A stretch of 64,000 nt of DNA from positions 10,400,670 through 10,464,669 of the forward strand of contig NC_087062.1 of NCBI RefSeq assembly GCF_963678635.1. The letters are read 5' to 3'. Shown here piece by piece: positions 1 through 11,304 of the stretch. Under the pieces are notes generated by a model. The model did no database searches. It was not told where the DNA came from and saw only the letters and a program-made list of their open reading frames with translations. The DNA comes from Symsagittifera roscoffensis (lineage: Eukaryota > Xenacoelomorpha > Acoela > Convolutidae). Within the stretch, counting starts at the first letter, position 1. Each line of letters opens with the position of its first letter. A program made the translations under genes and the position numbers.

Positions 1-1377
1 ATATTAGATTCTGCTGAATGTAAAAGGGCGTTATCAATAATGTTACCGCGAGAAAATGGTCGTAGTTTAGTAAAAGGAACAGGAATGATTGCTCGGTCTT
101 ATAGCGTATCTTGTTTTTCTTAGTAATTAATTGAATGCGCTTGAAGTTCTCACCTTTAATTATAGTTATTTTCAATCTGATTGTGGTTAAAGGATATAGT
201 GGACTGTACTCATATTGAGCAAAACCACCTGCGGATTCTCATTGAAAATAAGTGAGTCTCAAAAATAAGTCTCAGAAATAAGTGATTGCTAGGATTTGCG
301 GTAACCGGTGTTGAAGGTCATGAAGATCTGAAGGTCATGAGTACAGACCTTATTTGCGCTGAACAGCAAAAATGTTGGTTACATAGGCGCATTCTTATTT
401 TTGCTTAGTGAGCCATTTGCAATGACTTCTTTTTTGGATTTAAGTTCAACAGCTGGAATAGCAAAATGGATATACTATGAATAGATGGCAAGAGTCCACT
501 TTAAAAAGTTAGTTATTCCTTCTCCCGTAATCCACCGTTTGTGATTTGATGAGTATTTTGCATACATCTGTATCGTGATTGCATCCATCTGTAACTTGGT
601 TGAGTTAGTCTCCTGTTGCAAAATGATACAAATTGAGGTAAATCATTGATTTGGGATTGCTGTCCTCACTCGGTTTCGGAGCTTTTAATATTTTAATTGA
701 AAGAAGTCGGTGATCGAATCGCATTAACTGAGTTCATCCTATACTAAATTCCTTTTTTAGAATTGGGTTTGATAAGGCCTGAAATGGGGTGAGCGAGATC
801 TGTTAATGTATCTACTTGTTACGATTATTATAATCTTCTTGGTTAAATTGTCGAACTCTAATATCACTATTTGATTGCCAATTTTCTTGGTCTTAGCGTT
901 GTTCAGCAACTTGCTCAGTTTCTCGTATTTGTTCAATTTTGGTGCTCAGCAAAAGTATCAGATCTTTGGTGACTAAAATGGAATGCGGTTTGTGCTTTAT
1001 CTCTTCGACAATGGGATTCTCTTATACTTGTTGTAATAGCGGATGCCATAATTACTTCGATTAGAATTTGGATGATTTGAATTGTTCAAAAATTCTGTTT
1101 TGGTTATTTCCTAATTGACCATTTTGGTAAGGGGCATTTTTAGAGAAATCGCTTCGTCTCTGATTGTTGAAATAAATCTTTTGAAATAAACCATCCTTGC
1201 ATTTCTGTTGACATTTTCAACAATTTCTTCAACCTAGAAGAAAAGACAAATAGTTGAACCTAGAGTTCAATCTTAAAAGCTTTTTCTCGTAAGACCGAAT
1301 TTTTCTCGCTTAAACATTTTTTGTTGTGTCAAAAATCTTTAGGCTGGAAACAAAAATTTAAAACAAACTGAAATTTC
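1..1377. other. Unrecognised AT-rich flank
   Basis: No long open frame, tRNA-like fold or repeat is visible on either strand. It is taken as intergenic or intronic DNA. Confidence 0.4.
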
Positions 1378-1976
1378 TCAAATTCTAAAGCTTACTCTAT
1401 CTTTGATGTTTAGTTCGTTCAGACACGGATGGCTCAACGTTACAATCATCGTTTCGTGGGCTACGAAGTCTGTCGTTGTCTGGGTTGAAACGAAGTCTAC
1501 GACTTCCTGAGCCATTTCCTGAAACTCATCGCATGTCATCGTTAGCCGGAGACACCAATATTTGTGCGAGTCCGATAGCAGACATGCACATGAGCTGGTT
1601 CCAGTATGCGAATCACAAAAAGTTCCAGAGCAAACCGAATCAAGTGTTGCACAGGAAATCAGACGCAGGCTGTGCGGGTTGAAGTTGAAGTAGCCATAAT
1701 GCGGCTTCTCCAGATTGCTGGGGGCAGCGCTGCGCGAGGATCCAAAGGAATGACTACGGGAACTAATGGATAAGAAATAGAAACAACAATGTTGTCGCCC
1801 AGAAAGGATTGCACCTGAAGGTTGACAATTGCAACTTCGCATACTGGTCGTATCAAACTGGAGAAGCGCAGGGTGGTCTTCGACTCGGATGCGGTTGTGC
1901 TAAATAACAAAATCACGTCCAATTGACCGGGTACACCGAAAATAACAAAAAGATCGCAAGACGGTATTTCCTTCAT
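1378..1976 (-). other. Possible antisense exons, product unrecognised
   Basis: Two overlapping minus-strand frames (1976 to 1659 and 1842 to 1378) cover a stretch richer in G+C than its surroundings. The second frame runs into a good donor (AGA|GTAAGC, exon ending near 1396). Continuing after a TTTCCAG acceptor near 1345 in the same phase gives a short tail and a stop, so this could be the 3' end of a spliced gene. The link between the two frames is unclear; a GT..AG pair near 1810-1750 is possible. I recognise no family. Chance open frames remain a real alternative. Confidence 0.25.
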
Positions 1977-2303
1977 CGTTATCCCGCCCGTCTTTTTGAT
2001 CGGTAGTCAGGTTCGGACTTTTTGGTTGCCCGTGCCGCTGTGTAGCACAATTCCTCGAATGTCCTCTAAAAAGGTCCATTTTTGAGTATTTGAAAAATTG
2101 GTTTTCTGTCTTTTGTCACTTTGTGAAAAAAAAGCAAATCTTGCCAAGTTTTTCAAATCAAGAATTTGTTTCACACTTTGCCTGCATTTATAAAGTTCTG
2201 CATGAAAAAATTAAAAGAAACCACAAAACTAAAAACTATTTTGTTTTTATGATTGCAGCTCATAGTTTTTCGCAATTTCATTTCAAAATGCTGAAATGAT
2301 TGA

Positions 2304-2747
2304 TGTAACATAGTGCTACTCGCCTATGTTAGTCATTCTTAACTAATTACCAGTGCTACTCGCCTACATTAGTCATTCTTAACTAATTACCATAGTTGGA
2401 GCATATTAAATATTCAATTGCTATTCCAAATGTCAATGTGAAAGTGTTAAATTATATTAGTTTAATGTAAACAATAAACTGATGATTAGTTCAGTAATAT
2501 TGAGAGAGCCATTATAATCAGGAGCTCGCCAAAAAGAGACAATTCAATTAGTAATACTCACTTTTAATTGAACAGAAAGCCAGTTCCTTAGAAGGTTGAA
2601 ACTGACATCACAAAGCGCATCCCTGAGTTGAAGATTCACTAGCCTAGACCGCACATCCAACCTAGATACTTCATCACTCAAGAATACAAAACATAGTCAT
2701 TCCTCAATCAACGACCAAACGACAATAGCCAGTAACGGTAGATAGCA
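2304..2747 (+). repeat. Probable 5' LTR of element 1
   Basis: Starts TGTAACATAG and ends TAGCA, directly before a primer-binding-like TGG. No second LTR survives to confirm it because the 3' half of the element is missing. Support comes from comparison with element 2: its LTR starts TGTAGCGTAC and ends TTACA before TGG. The distance from LTR end to the conserved gag DTEDF codons is also similar, about 610 nt here and 630 nt there. Confidence 0.5.
2312..2391 (+). repeat. 40-bp tandem duplication in the U3-like region
   Basis: Two head-to-tail 40-bp copies (2312-2351 and 2352-2391) differ at about two positions. They lie just inside the probable 5' LTR, where retroelements often carry duplicated enhancer-like blocks. 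Confidence 0.75.
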
Positions 2748-3341
2748 TGGCGACTATGAGTGGGATGATCTTAGCAACCTTTCAAGACAAGCTGAAGCTG
2801 ATTGCAAAGTGAGAGTGAAAACAAGACGACATCCAACACCAGACGACTTCCAAACGCCACAAGGTGAAACAAGATCACGGCAGTAACTGGCTCAAACAGC
2901 AGAAAAGCGGGGCAAAAACCGAAACTGACTACAGCCAGTGAGAGACGACAGCAAGGGGCAAAAGGAAACTTTAACTGTTTTGTGTTGATGACAACTACTA
3001 CACTTCTTCAGGAAAGTGATACAGTGTACAAAAACAGTTAAAACTTAGAATTCTCGGTGCTTAAATTAAAATTGATGAGTGCTCATTTGAAACCAGTCAT
3101 TTGAAATCATCCATGAGAACCGCTTGAAAACCTATCCAGTGCTTAAAGTCTAACCAAACATCAAAAAATATAGTGGAATAATATTAAAGCCGCAAGGAAA
3201 GTTAACTTAAAAAGTAGAAAGTTTAAAATATAGAAACGAGAGCTAATTAACTCCTACTCGTAACTAATCATAGTACGAGCCATCTATAAATTTTCTCAGA
3301 GACGTTAATTACGTCCTTACAATTTAAGTACCCACTGGGCA
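2748..3341 (+). promoter_or_regulatory. Element 1 primer-binding site and 5' leader
   Basis: Begins TGGCGACTATGAGTGGGAT, which shares TGG and GAGTGGGAT with the same place in element 2. The rest is an untranslated leader of about the same length as element 2's, with no gene. Confidence 0.45.
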
Positions 3342-4814
3342 TTGATTATTTCCGGAAGCGATACCGAAGATTTCGCCCAATTCGAACAGCTCTTCCAAGG
3401 ATATGTGGGAGTTGCGGGAATCGCAAATGCTCAGCAAGCGAATTTTCCACAATTGCACCTGCGAGATAGTGCGTTGCGATTCTATCAGACACTGCCAGCG
3501 CTAACAAGAGCCGACGTGCCTCTTAGTCTAGCAGCACTACGCGACCATTTTTGCAACCCTCAATTGCAAGAGGTCCACGTTCTAAAACTTGAACAATCAA
3601 AGTTTGATATCAAGCGAGACTCACCAGAGAATTACCTGGTAAACCTCACAAAGAAGGCACAACGAGCCTACCCGACACCTGATCTACCTGCCGTTGCCCC
3701 ACTCGATGCGGCACTAGTAGGCGCTGCAGCCGATGCAGACGCAGCGCGCTTCCATGGAGAGACGGCGCAACGTCAAGAACGACTTGACGCAGAAAATGAT
3801 CATAGGAACAATCAGATCAAACGTTTTTTTATCAAACGCATGCCCAACTGGCTTCGTTCGAAGATGATGGAACAACCAGCTGCGACAACAGTACAAGAGC
3901 TTTGCAACCTGGCACGCAAACAAATTACAATTAGAGACGTTTGGCGTAATGAAGACTACCCAGAAGATAGCTTCAACGAAATAGGAGATACAGTTTCTCG
4001 CAACCTAATTAGTGCGTTGTCAAAACTAACAACAGCTCAGGAACAGATTGAGAAACAACTCAATGAAGTCCGTAGTGAGCTATCGGATCTAAGAAAAATG
4101 ATCCAGTCACGACCACAAGATGGCAACGGAAACGCACATCAGAGCCCTCAACTGAATAGCCAAAACACTGGTGGGAATAATAACCAAGCCCAACAACAAC
4201 AAAATCAACGAAACAATGCACAGAGCCAAGGAAATGGAAATGGCTCAAATCAGGGAAATACGCCTGGCCCTAACCAAGGGAATGGAAATGGGCAACAAGG
4301 ATACAATCAAAGAAGAGGTAGATTTGGTAAAGGAAAAAAAAATGGACAGCAGAGAAATGATGGAGGATACGGAAACCCAGGTTTCTCCGGGTTTCAAAAT
4401 ATGCAGTACTTCCCACGAATGTTCCAGTTCCACCAACAGATCCCTGGAATGCAATCGAACCCCTATTTCCAACAAAACCAGAACTATCCCAAAACACAAC
4501 AGAACGCCCAGATTTATTCGAACCAGATGTACCCTCAGGGTCAACAAATTCAACAGCAACAAGCGATAGCTACGCCACCACAACAGAACGCCCAGTTTGC
4601 CCAACAAGTTGCACAACCAATGATGCAGCAGGTGCACGCCCAAAATCCCAATACAGCAGCAGTTCGCACTGGAGCAAAGTTCTGTGATCACTGCGGGAAG
4701 TTTGGCCATAGCATAAGTCAATGTTGGCACAAACCCAGCAACAGGGACAGCAGCAACAAAATTTCCCGTTCCAAATGGAACCAAAAAACTAATTCAGCCA
4801 CAAAGTCTCAGTAA
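3342..4814 (+). pseudogene. gag: Gag of element 1 (Ty3/gypsy), start codon lost
   Basis: This frame encodes a Gag polyprotein closely similar to that of element 2. A capsid-like part (residues ~1-240) is followed by a Q/N/G-rich linker and one CCHC zinc knuckle (C-x2-C-x4-H-x4-C, nt 4682-4723). It would bind genomic RNA and form the particle. No ATG lies at the homologous start: the frame is open from 3309 after a TAA and the first residue here is TTG, so the start is lost. The 3' end also reads past the place where element 2 has its frameshift site. The AAAAAAC there is in the wrong phase, so the gag stop is displaced and lies about 20 nt further on. The element is decayed. Confidence 0.85.
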
Positions 4815-6666
4815 AATCATCTAAATCACAAAAATCGCGAAAATCACGCAAATTAAATACTCAAGACGTACAAGACAATGAAAGTATTGATCTGTACGCA
4901 GTCATCCCAACCGAAGAAACAGTGCTAACTTATATGAAAATAAGATTCGCGCCAAGCCTTCAAAGAAGAGTACTGATTGACACAGGAGCATGTGCAAACG
5001 TTATTTCGAAACATACATTCGATGAAATTAAAAATGAAAAAACACTATTCGCACCCTGTAAAACGGCAAAATCAAGCCTCAAGCAAGTGCGAATGGCAGG
5101 AGGCCAACTGGTGTCAATCGAAACTGAGGTAACTATTGAGTTTCATATCGCAGATATGAACTTTACGGAAACGTTCCTAGTGCTGAATTCAGCTAATTCA
5201 ACGATCCTGGGAAACCCTTTCTTTAAAAAACGCCATATACACGTCTGCTCTAAATACAATCTACTTCACTTCCTAGATTTGACACTCCAAATCAACGAAA
5301 TTAAACCCGTCAATGCACCTAGACGCACTAACCGAGTGAAAAAATTCCTTCTTGTTCTCACTAAGAAACAAATGATTGCACCTCATCAACTATCATAATC
5401 GAATGCCAATTTCAAGATGTGCCGACTGACATGGAAGAAACGACGGGAATCGTAGTCCCATCACAAGAAATCGAAGAAAAGTGCGAATTAGCAGTAACCT
5501 CATCAATAAATGAAGTTAACAGACACAATACCGTTTACGTCACAGCATTTAATATGACGGAACACAACTTAACGTTGCCTTTTAAAACCGAAATCGGAAA
5601 ATTTTCGATACTCACGCTAACAGAATACGAAAATCTAATACAGATCGATCCGCAAACTATGGCCTTAGCAAAAATGAACCAGCCGGAGAATGTCGAACTC
5701 GGAATTAACGAAATTTTGCAAAGAACCAGCCCGTCACTAGGATCAGAACAAAAACCACCACCCGAATACGAAAAATTTTGGTTCCCGACGCCGAAAACGT
5801 GCCCTAACCCGGAATCACTCCCAAGTATTCAAAGGGAAATTTATGATCAAATCCTTTACTTTCAAGGTCTTGAGAAAATTGAACCAAATGATAACATTCA
5901 AGACCGGATGACCTGTTTGACTAACTTTCAGTGGGAGAATTCTGTGTTGACAAATGACCAAAGGTCAGAAGTAGAACATTTGCTGATCGAATATGCGGAT
6001 ATCTTTGCCAAACACACATTTGATGTGGGTTATAATTCCGATCTAAAGATCAAGTTGACACCTGAACATCAACGCCCACTGCACACTCAAGGACCACCCA
6101 CGCCCATCCAATTAAGGAATGAACTTACGGTTGAACTAGCTCTGATGCACAACTTTGGACTTATAACAACACCAAATACAGTAGTCCGTTGTTTGCTCAT
6201 AGAAAGCCATCTGGAAAATTGCGGATGTTGATTGACCTCCGGCGCATCAATCACTCAATCAAAACTGACTATATAAACAGCAACTTTCTAATATCAAACA
6301 TGATCGATGCATCAAACCACTTTGCCGGAAAGAGTTTGTTTACCAAATTGGACTGCTCTCAAGCGTACCATTGTGTGCAAATGGCAGATGACCTTTCGGT
6401 CCAACTTTTGGCATTTGACTTCGGGTCGCGGACGTACGCCTATAAATGCCTAGCCCAAGGTCTAAGTAAATCTGTCACGGGATTCAGTTCGTTCATCCGT
6501 CACTACCTCGATCCATGCCTAGCAGCTGATCTGTGTACCCAATTCATGGATGATATAGGAAGTGCGGTGAATAGTTATCAGGAACTAATCCCTACACCAA
6601 AGAAAATTTTTGAATGCATCCGAAAATCAGGTCTAAAACTTTCACCTAAGACATGCGAAATAGGAA
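4815..6666 (+). pseudogene. pol: Pol remnant of element 1: protease and truncated RT
   Basis: Three frames align end to end with the pol of element 2. The protease segment (to 5398) has the aspartic protease core D-T-G-A at 4979-4990. A spacer and RT start follow (5419-6231), then RT fingers/palm (6189-6666) including the F-M-D-D active-site box near 6545. Frameshifts lie near 5390 (small indel) and near 6175 (about 10 nt missing relative to element 2). Homology stops at about 6666, after the conserved CEIGT of the RT palm, where the 51-bp minisatellite begins. RNase H, integrase, env and the 3' LTR are absent. Non-functional. Confidence 0.88.
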
Positions 6667-7389
6667 CAGGTGAATCGGTATGGCCGCTAAAGATTATTCA
6701 TTGTGGCAAATATACATCAGGTGAATCGGTATGGCCGCTGAAGATCATTTATTGTGGCAAATATACATCAGGTGAATCGGTATGGCCGCTGAAGATCATT
6801 CATTGTGGCAAATATACATCAGGCGAATCGGTAATGGCCGCTGAAGATCATTCATTGTGGCAAATATACATCAGGTGGCAAATATACATCAGGTGAATCG
6901 GTATGGCCGCTGAAGATCATTCATTGTGGCAAATATACATGAGGTGAATCGGTATGGCCGCTGAAGATCATTCATTGTGGCAAATATACATCAGGTGAAT
7001 CGGTATGGCCGCTGAAGATCTTTCATTGTGGCAAATATACATCAGGTGAATCGGTATGGCCGCTGAAGATTATTCATTGTGGCAAATATACATCAGGTGA
7101 ATCGGTATGGCCGCTGAAGATCATTTATTGTGGCAAATATACATCAGGTGAATCGGTATGGCCGCTGAAGATCATTCATTGTGGCAGATATACATCAGGT
7201 GAATCGGTATGGCCGCTGAAGATCATTCATTGTGGCAAATATACATCAGGTGAATCGGTATGGCCGCTGAAGATCATTCATTGTGGCAAATATACATCAG
7301 GTGAATCGGTATGGCCGCTGAAGATTATTCATTGTGGCAAATATACATCAGGTGAATCGGTGTGGCCGCTGAAGATCATTCATTGTAGC
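6667..7389. repeat. 51-bp minisatellite, type A (~14 units)
   Basis: About 14 head-to-tail 51-bp units, typified by GTATGGCCGCTGAAGATC and CATTGTGGCAAATATACATC. One unit near 6826-6890 has a 1-nt insertion and an 18-bp internal duplication. Read on the minus strand, each unit holds CAATGA where type B has CATAGA, giving an in-frame TGA in every unit. The plus frame runs from the RT remnant into the repeat (VWPLKIIHCGKYTS, 17 residues per unit). That frame is accidental because 51 is a multiple of three. Confidence 0.95.
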
Positions 7390-10300
7390 AAATAAACATC
7401 AGGTGAATCGATATAGCCATTGAAAATCATTCTATGTGGCAAATAAACATCAGGTGAATCGATATAGCCATTGAAAATCATTCTATGTGGCAAATAAACA
7501 TCGGGTGAATCGATATAGCCATTGAAAATCATTCTATGTGGCAAATAAACATCAGGTGAATCAGTATAGCCACTGACAATCATTCTATGTGGCAAATAAA
7601 CATCAGGTGAATCGATATAGCCATTGAAAATCATTCTATGTGGCAAATAAACATCAGCTGAATCGATATAGACACTGACAATCATTCTATGTGGCAAATA
7701 AACATCAGGTGAATCAGTATAGCCACTGACAATCATTCTATGTGGCAAATAAACTTCAGGTGAATCGATATAGCCATTGAAAATCATTCTATGTGGCAAA
7801 TAAACATCAGGTGAATCAGTATAGCCACTGACAATCATTCTATGTGGCAAATAAACATCAGGTGAATCGATATAGCCATTGAAAATCATTCTATGTGGCA
7901 AATAAACATCAGCTGAATCGATATAGACACTGACAATCATTCTATGTGGCAAATAAACATCAGGTGAATCGATATAGCCATTGAAAATCATTCTATGTGG
8001 CAAATAAACTTCAGGTGAATCGATATAGCCATTGAAAATCATTCTATGTGGCAAATAAACATCAGGTGAATCGATATAGCCATTGAAAATCATTCTATGT
8101 GGCAAATAAACATCAGGTGAATCGATATAGCCATTGAAAATCATTCTATGTGGCAAATAAACATCAGGTGAATCAGTATAGCCACTGACAATCATTCTAT
8201 GTGGCAAATAAACATCAGGTGAATCGATATAGCCATTGAAAATCATTCTATGTGGCAAATAAACATCAGGTGAATCGATATAGCCATTGAAAATCATTCT
8301 ATGTGGCAAATAAACATCAGGTGAATCGATATAGCCATTGAAAATCATTCTATGTGGCAAATAAACATCAGGTGAATCGATATAGCCACTGAAAATCATT
8401 CTATGTGGCAAATAAACATCAGGTGAATCGATATAGCCATTGAAAATCATTCTATGTGGCAAATAAACATCAGGTGAATCGATATAGCCACTGAAAATCA
8501 TTCTATGTGGCAAATAAACATCAGGTGAATCGATATAGCCATTGAAAATCATTCTATGTGGCAAATAAACATCAGCTGAATCGATATAGCCACTGACAAT
8601 CATTCTATGTGGCAAATAAACATCAGGTGAATCAGTATAGCCACTGACAAGCATTCTATGTGGCAAATAAACATCAGGTGAATCGATATAGCCATTGAAA
8701 ATCATTCGATGTGGCAAATAAACATCAGGTGAATCGATATAGCCATTGAAAATCATTCTATGTGGCAAATAAACATCAGGTGAATCGATATAGCCATTGA
8801 AAATCATTCTATGTGGCAAATAAACATCAGGTGAATCGATATAGCCATTGAAAATCATTCTATGTGGCAAATAAACATCAGGTGAATCAGTATAGCCACT
8901 GACAATCATTCTATGTGGCAAATAAACATCAGGTGAATCGATATAGCCATTGAAAATCATTCTATGTGGCAAATAAACATCAGGTGAATCGATATAGCCA
9001 TTGAAAATCATTCTATGTGGCAAATAAACATCAGGTGAATCGATATAGCAATTGAAAATCATTCTATGTGGCAAATAAACATCAGGTGAATCGATATAGC
9101 CACTGAAAATCATTCTATGTGGCAAATAAACATCAGGTGAATCGATATAGCCATTGAAAATCATTCTATGTGGCAAATAAACATCAGGTGAATCGATATA
9201 GCCACTGAAAATCATTCTATGTGGCAAATAAACATCAGGTGAATCGATATAGCCACTGACAATCATTCTATGTGGCAAATAAACATCAGGTGAATCAGTA
9301 TAACCACTGACAATCATTCTATGTGGCAAATAAACATCAGGTGAATCGATATAGCCATTGAAAATCATTCTATGTGGCAAATAAACATCAGGTGAATCGA
9401 TATAGCCATTGAAAATCATTCTATGTGGCAAATAAACATCAGGTGAATCGATATAGCCATTGAAAATCATTCTATGTGGCAAATAAACATCAGGTGAATC
9501 GATATAGCCACTGACAATCATTCTATGTGGCAAATAAACATCAGGTGAATCAGTATAGCCACTGACAATCATTCTATGTGGCAAATAAACATCAGGTGAA
9601 TCGATATAGCCACTGAAAATCATTCTATGTGGCAAATAAACATCAGGTGAATCGATATAGCCACTGACAAACATTCTATGTGGCAAATAAACATCAGGTG
9701 AATCAGTATAGCCACTGACAATCATTCTATGTGGCAAATAAACATCAGGTGAATCGATATAGCCATTGAAAATCATTCTATGTGGCAAATAAACATCAGG
9801 TGAATCGATATAGCCATTGAAAATCATTCTATGTGGCAAATAAACATCAGGTGAATCGATATAGCCATTGAAAATCATTCTATGTGGCAAATAAACATCA
9901 GGTGAATCGATATAGCCACTGAAAATTATTCTATGTGGCAAATAAACATCAGGTGAATCGATATAGCCACTGACAATCATTCTATGTGGCAAATAAACAT
10001 CAGGTGAATCGATATAGCCACTGAAAATCATTCTATGTGGCAAATAAACATCAGGTGAATCGATATAGCCACTGACAATCATTCTATGTGGCAAATAAAC
10101 ATCAGGTGAATCAGTATAGCCACTGACAATCATTCTATGTGGCAAATAAACATCAGGTGAATCGATATAGCCATTGAAAATCATTCTATGTGGCAAATAA
10201 ACATCAGGTGAATCGATATAGCCATTGAAAATCATTCTATGTGGCAAATAAACATCAGGTGAATCGATATAGCCATTGAAAATCATTCTATGTGGCAAAT

Positions 10301-11189
10301 AAACATCAGGTGAATCGATATAGCCACTGACAATCATTCTATGTGGCAAATAAACATCAGGTGAATCAGTATAGCCACTGACAATCCTTCTATGTGGCAA
10401 ATAAACATCAGGTGAATCGATATAGCCATTGAAAATCATTCTATGTGGCAAATAAACATCAGGTGAATCGATATAGCCACTGACAATCATTCTATGTGGC
10501 AAATAAACATCAGGTGAATCAGTATAGCCACTGACAATCATTCTATGTGGCAAATAAACATCAGGTGAATCGATATAGCCATTGAAAATCATTCTATGTG
10601 GCAAATAAACATCAGGTGAATCGATATAGCCACTGAAAATCATTCTATGTGGCAAATAAACATCAGGTGAATCGATATAGCCATTGAAAATCATTCTATG
10701 TGGCAAATAAACATCAGGTGAATCGATATAGCCACTGAAAATCATTCTATGTGGCAAATAAACATCAGGTGAATCGATATAGTCACTGACAATCATTCTA
10801 TGTGGCAAATAAACATCAGGTGAATCAGTATAGCCACTGACAATCATTCTATGTGGCAAATAAACATCAGGTGAAGCGATATAGCCATTGAAAATCATTC
10901 TATGTGGCAAATAAACATCAGGTGAATCGATATAGCCATTGAAAATCATTCTATGTGGCAAATAAACATCAGGTGAATCGATATAGCCATTGAAAATCAT
11001 TCTATGTGGCAAATAAACATCAGGTGAATCGATATAGCCACTGAAAATCATTCTATGTGGCAAATAAACATCAGGTGAATCGATATAGCCACTGACAATC
11101 ATTCTATGTGGCAAATAAACATCAGGTGAATCAGTATAGCCACTGACAATGATGATGATGAGCAACAATGCAGCAACTTTTTTGAACAA
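7380..11189 (-). CDS. 1,269-codon 17-residue-repeat frame (uncertain gene)
   Basis: An uninterrupted minus-strand frame of 74 near-identical 17-residue repeats; the invariant part reads DSPDVYLPHRM and the variable part is I(V/F)(S/N)GY(I/T). The N-terminal stretch MFKKVAALLLIII resembles a signal peptide. However, its first codon is TTG and the codon just upstream is TAA, so there is no ATG until the first repeat's HRM. The frame ends at a TGA where type A repeats start. A homogenised 51-bp repeat stays open automatically if one unit is open, so openness alone does not prove a gene. In its favour, a coiled-coil exon at 63599-63835 is fused in this same frame to the same repeat. Function unknown. 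Confidence 0.3.
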   Translation of the reverse strand: MFKKVAALLLIIIIVSGYTDSPDVYLPHRMIVSGYIDSPDVYLPHRMIFSGYIDSPDVYLPHRMIFNGYIDSPDVYLPHRMIFNGYIDSPDVYLPHRMIFNGYIASPDVYLPHRMIVSGYTDSPDVYLPHRMIVSDYIDSPDVYLPHRMIFSGYIDSPDVYLPHRMIFNGYIDSPDVYLPHRMIFSGYIDSPDVYLPHRMIFNGYIDSPDVYLPHRMIVSGYTDSPDVYLPHRMIVSGYIDSPDVYLPHRMIFNGYIDSPDVYLPHRRIVSGYTDSPDVYLPHRMIVSGYIDSPDVYLPHRMIFNGYIDSPDVYLPHRMIFNGYIDSPDVYLPHRMIFNGYIDSPDVYLPHRMIVSGYTDSPDVYLPHRMIVSGYIDSPDVYLPHRMIFSGYIDSPDVYLPHRMIVSGYIDSPDVYLPHRIIFSGYIDSPDVYLPHRMIFNGYIDSPDVYLPHRMIFNGYIDSPDVYLPHRMIFNGYIDSPDVYLPHRMIVSGYTDSPDVYLPHRMFVSGYIDSPDVYLPHRMIFSGYIDSPDVYLPHRMIVSGYTDSPDVYLPHRMIVSGYIDSPDVYLPHRMIFNGYIDSPDVYLPHRMIFNGYIDSPDVYLPHRMIFNGYIDSPDVYLPHRMIVSGYTDSPDVYLPHRMIVSGYIDSPDVYLPHRMIFSGYIDSPDVYLPHRMIFNGYIDSPDVYLPHRMIFSGYIDSPDVYLPHRMIFNCYIDSPDVYLPHRMIFNGYIDSPDVYLPHRMIFNGYIDSPDVYLPHRMIVSGYTDSPDVYLPHRMIFNGYIDSPDVYLPHRMIFNGYIDSPDVYLPHRMIFNGYIDSPDVYLPHRMIFNGYIDSPDVYLPHRMLVSGYTDSPDVYLPHRMIVSGYIDSADVYLPHRMIFNGYIDSPDVYLPHRMIFSGYIDSPDVYLPHRMIFNGYIDSPDVYLPHRMIFSGYIDSPDVYLPHRMIFNGYIDSPDVYLPHRMIFNGYIDSPDVYLPHRMIFNGYIDSPDVYLPHRMIVSGYTDSPDVYLPHRMIFNGYIDSPDVYLPHRMIFNGYIDSPDVYLPHRMIFNGYIDSPEVYLPHRMIFNGYIDSPDVYLPHRMIVSVYIDSADVYLPHRMIFNGYIDSPDVYLPHRMIVSGYTDSPDVYLPHRMIFNGYIDSPEVYLPHRMIVSGYTDSPDVYLPHRMIVSVYIDSADVYLPHRMIFNGYIDSPDVYLPHRMIVSGYTDSPDVYLPHRMIFNGYIDSPDVYLPHRMIFNGYIDSPDVYLPHRMIFNGYIDSPDVYLLQ
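7390..11149. repeat. 51-bp minisatellite, type B (74 units)
   Basis: Seventy-four tandem units with core ATTCTATGTGGCAAATAAAC. Units fall into four main variants by two short positions (CGATATAG or CAGTATAG; CATTGAAAA, CACTGAAAA or CACTGACAA). The order is not random: on the minus strand the CAGTATAG variant is usually followed by the CGATATAG/CACTGACAA variant, then by runs of the other two. No indel disturbs the 51-bp register. The array ends at a short GAT repeat (11146-11160). Confidence 0.95.
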
Positions 11190-11304
11190 TTAGTCTAAAA
11201 ACACAGCCCAGGGGGCACCCGTGTTTCACTGAAAATTCGAAAACACTTCTTGTACACATTCATGACGTAGAACAAAAGGATCTCTGTGAAAAGTTTAACT
11301 TCAT
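11150..11304. other. Unique spacer between minisatellite and 1.22-kb array
   Basis: 155 bp with no gene. It ends in AACTTCAT just before the array's first CTCAAACAAG. In gene orientation this is the unduplicated sequence downstream of the amplified unit. Confidence 0.7.

Noticed and set aside
6189-6896. Plus-strand 235-codon frame ending in VWPLKIIHCGK repeats
   Set aside because: It is the RT remnant running by chance into a repeat whose length is a multiple of three.
6667-11149. Direct repeats resembling a CRISPR array
   Set aside because: Repeats are contiguous 51-bp units with no unique spacers, and the genome is eukaryotic. It is a minisatellite.
11150-11189. Signal peptide at the start of the 1,269-codon repeat frame
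   Set aside because: The first codon is TTG directly after TAA, with no ATG and no acceptor in a usable phase. The hydrophobic stretch comes from a GAT/ATC simple repeat.
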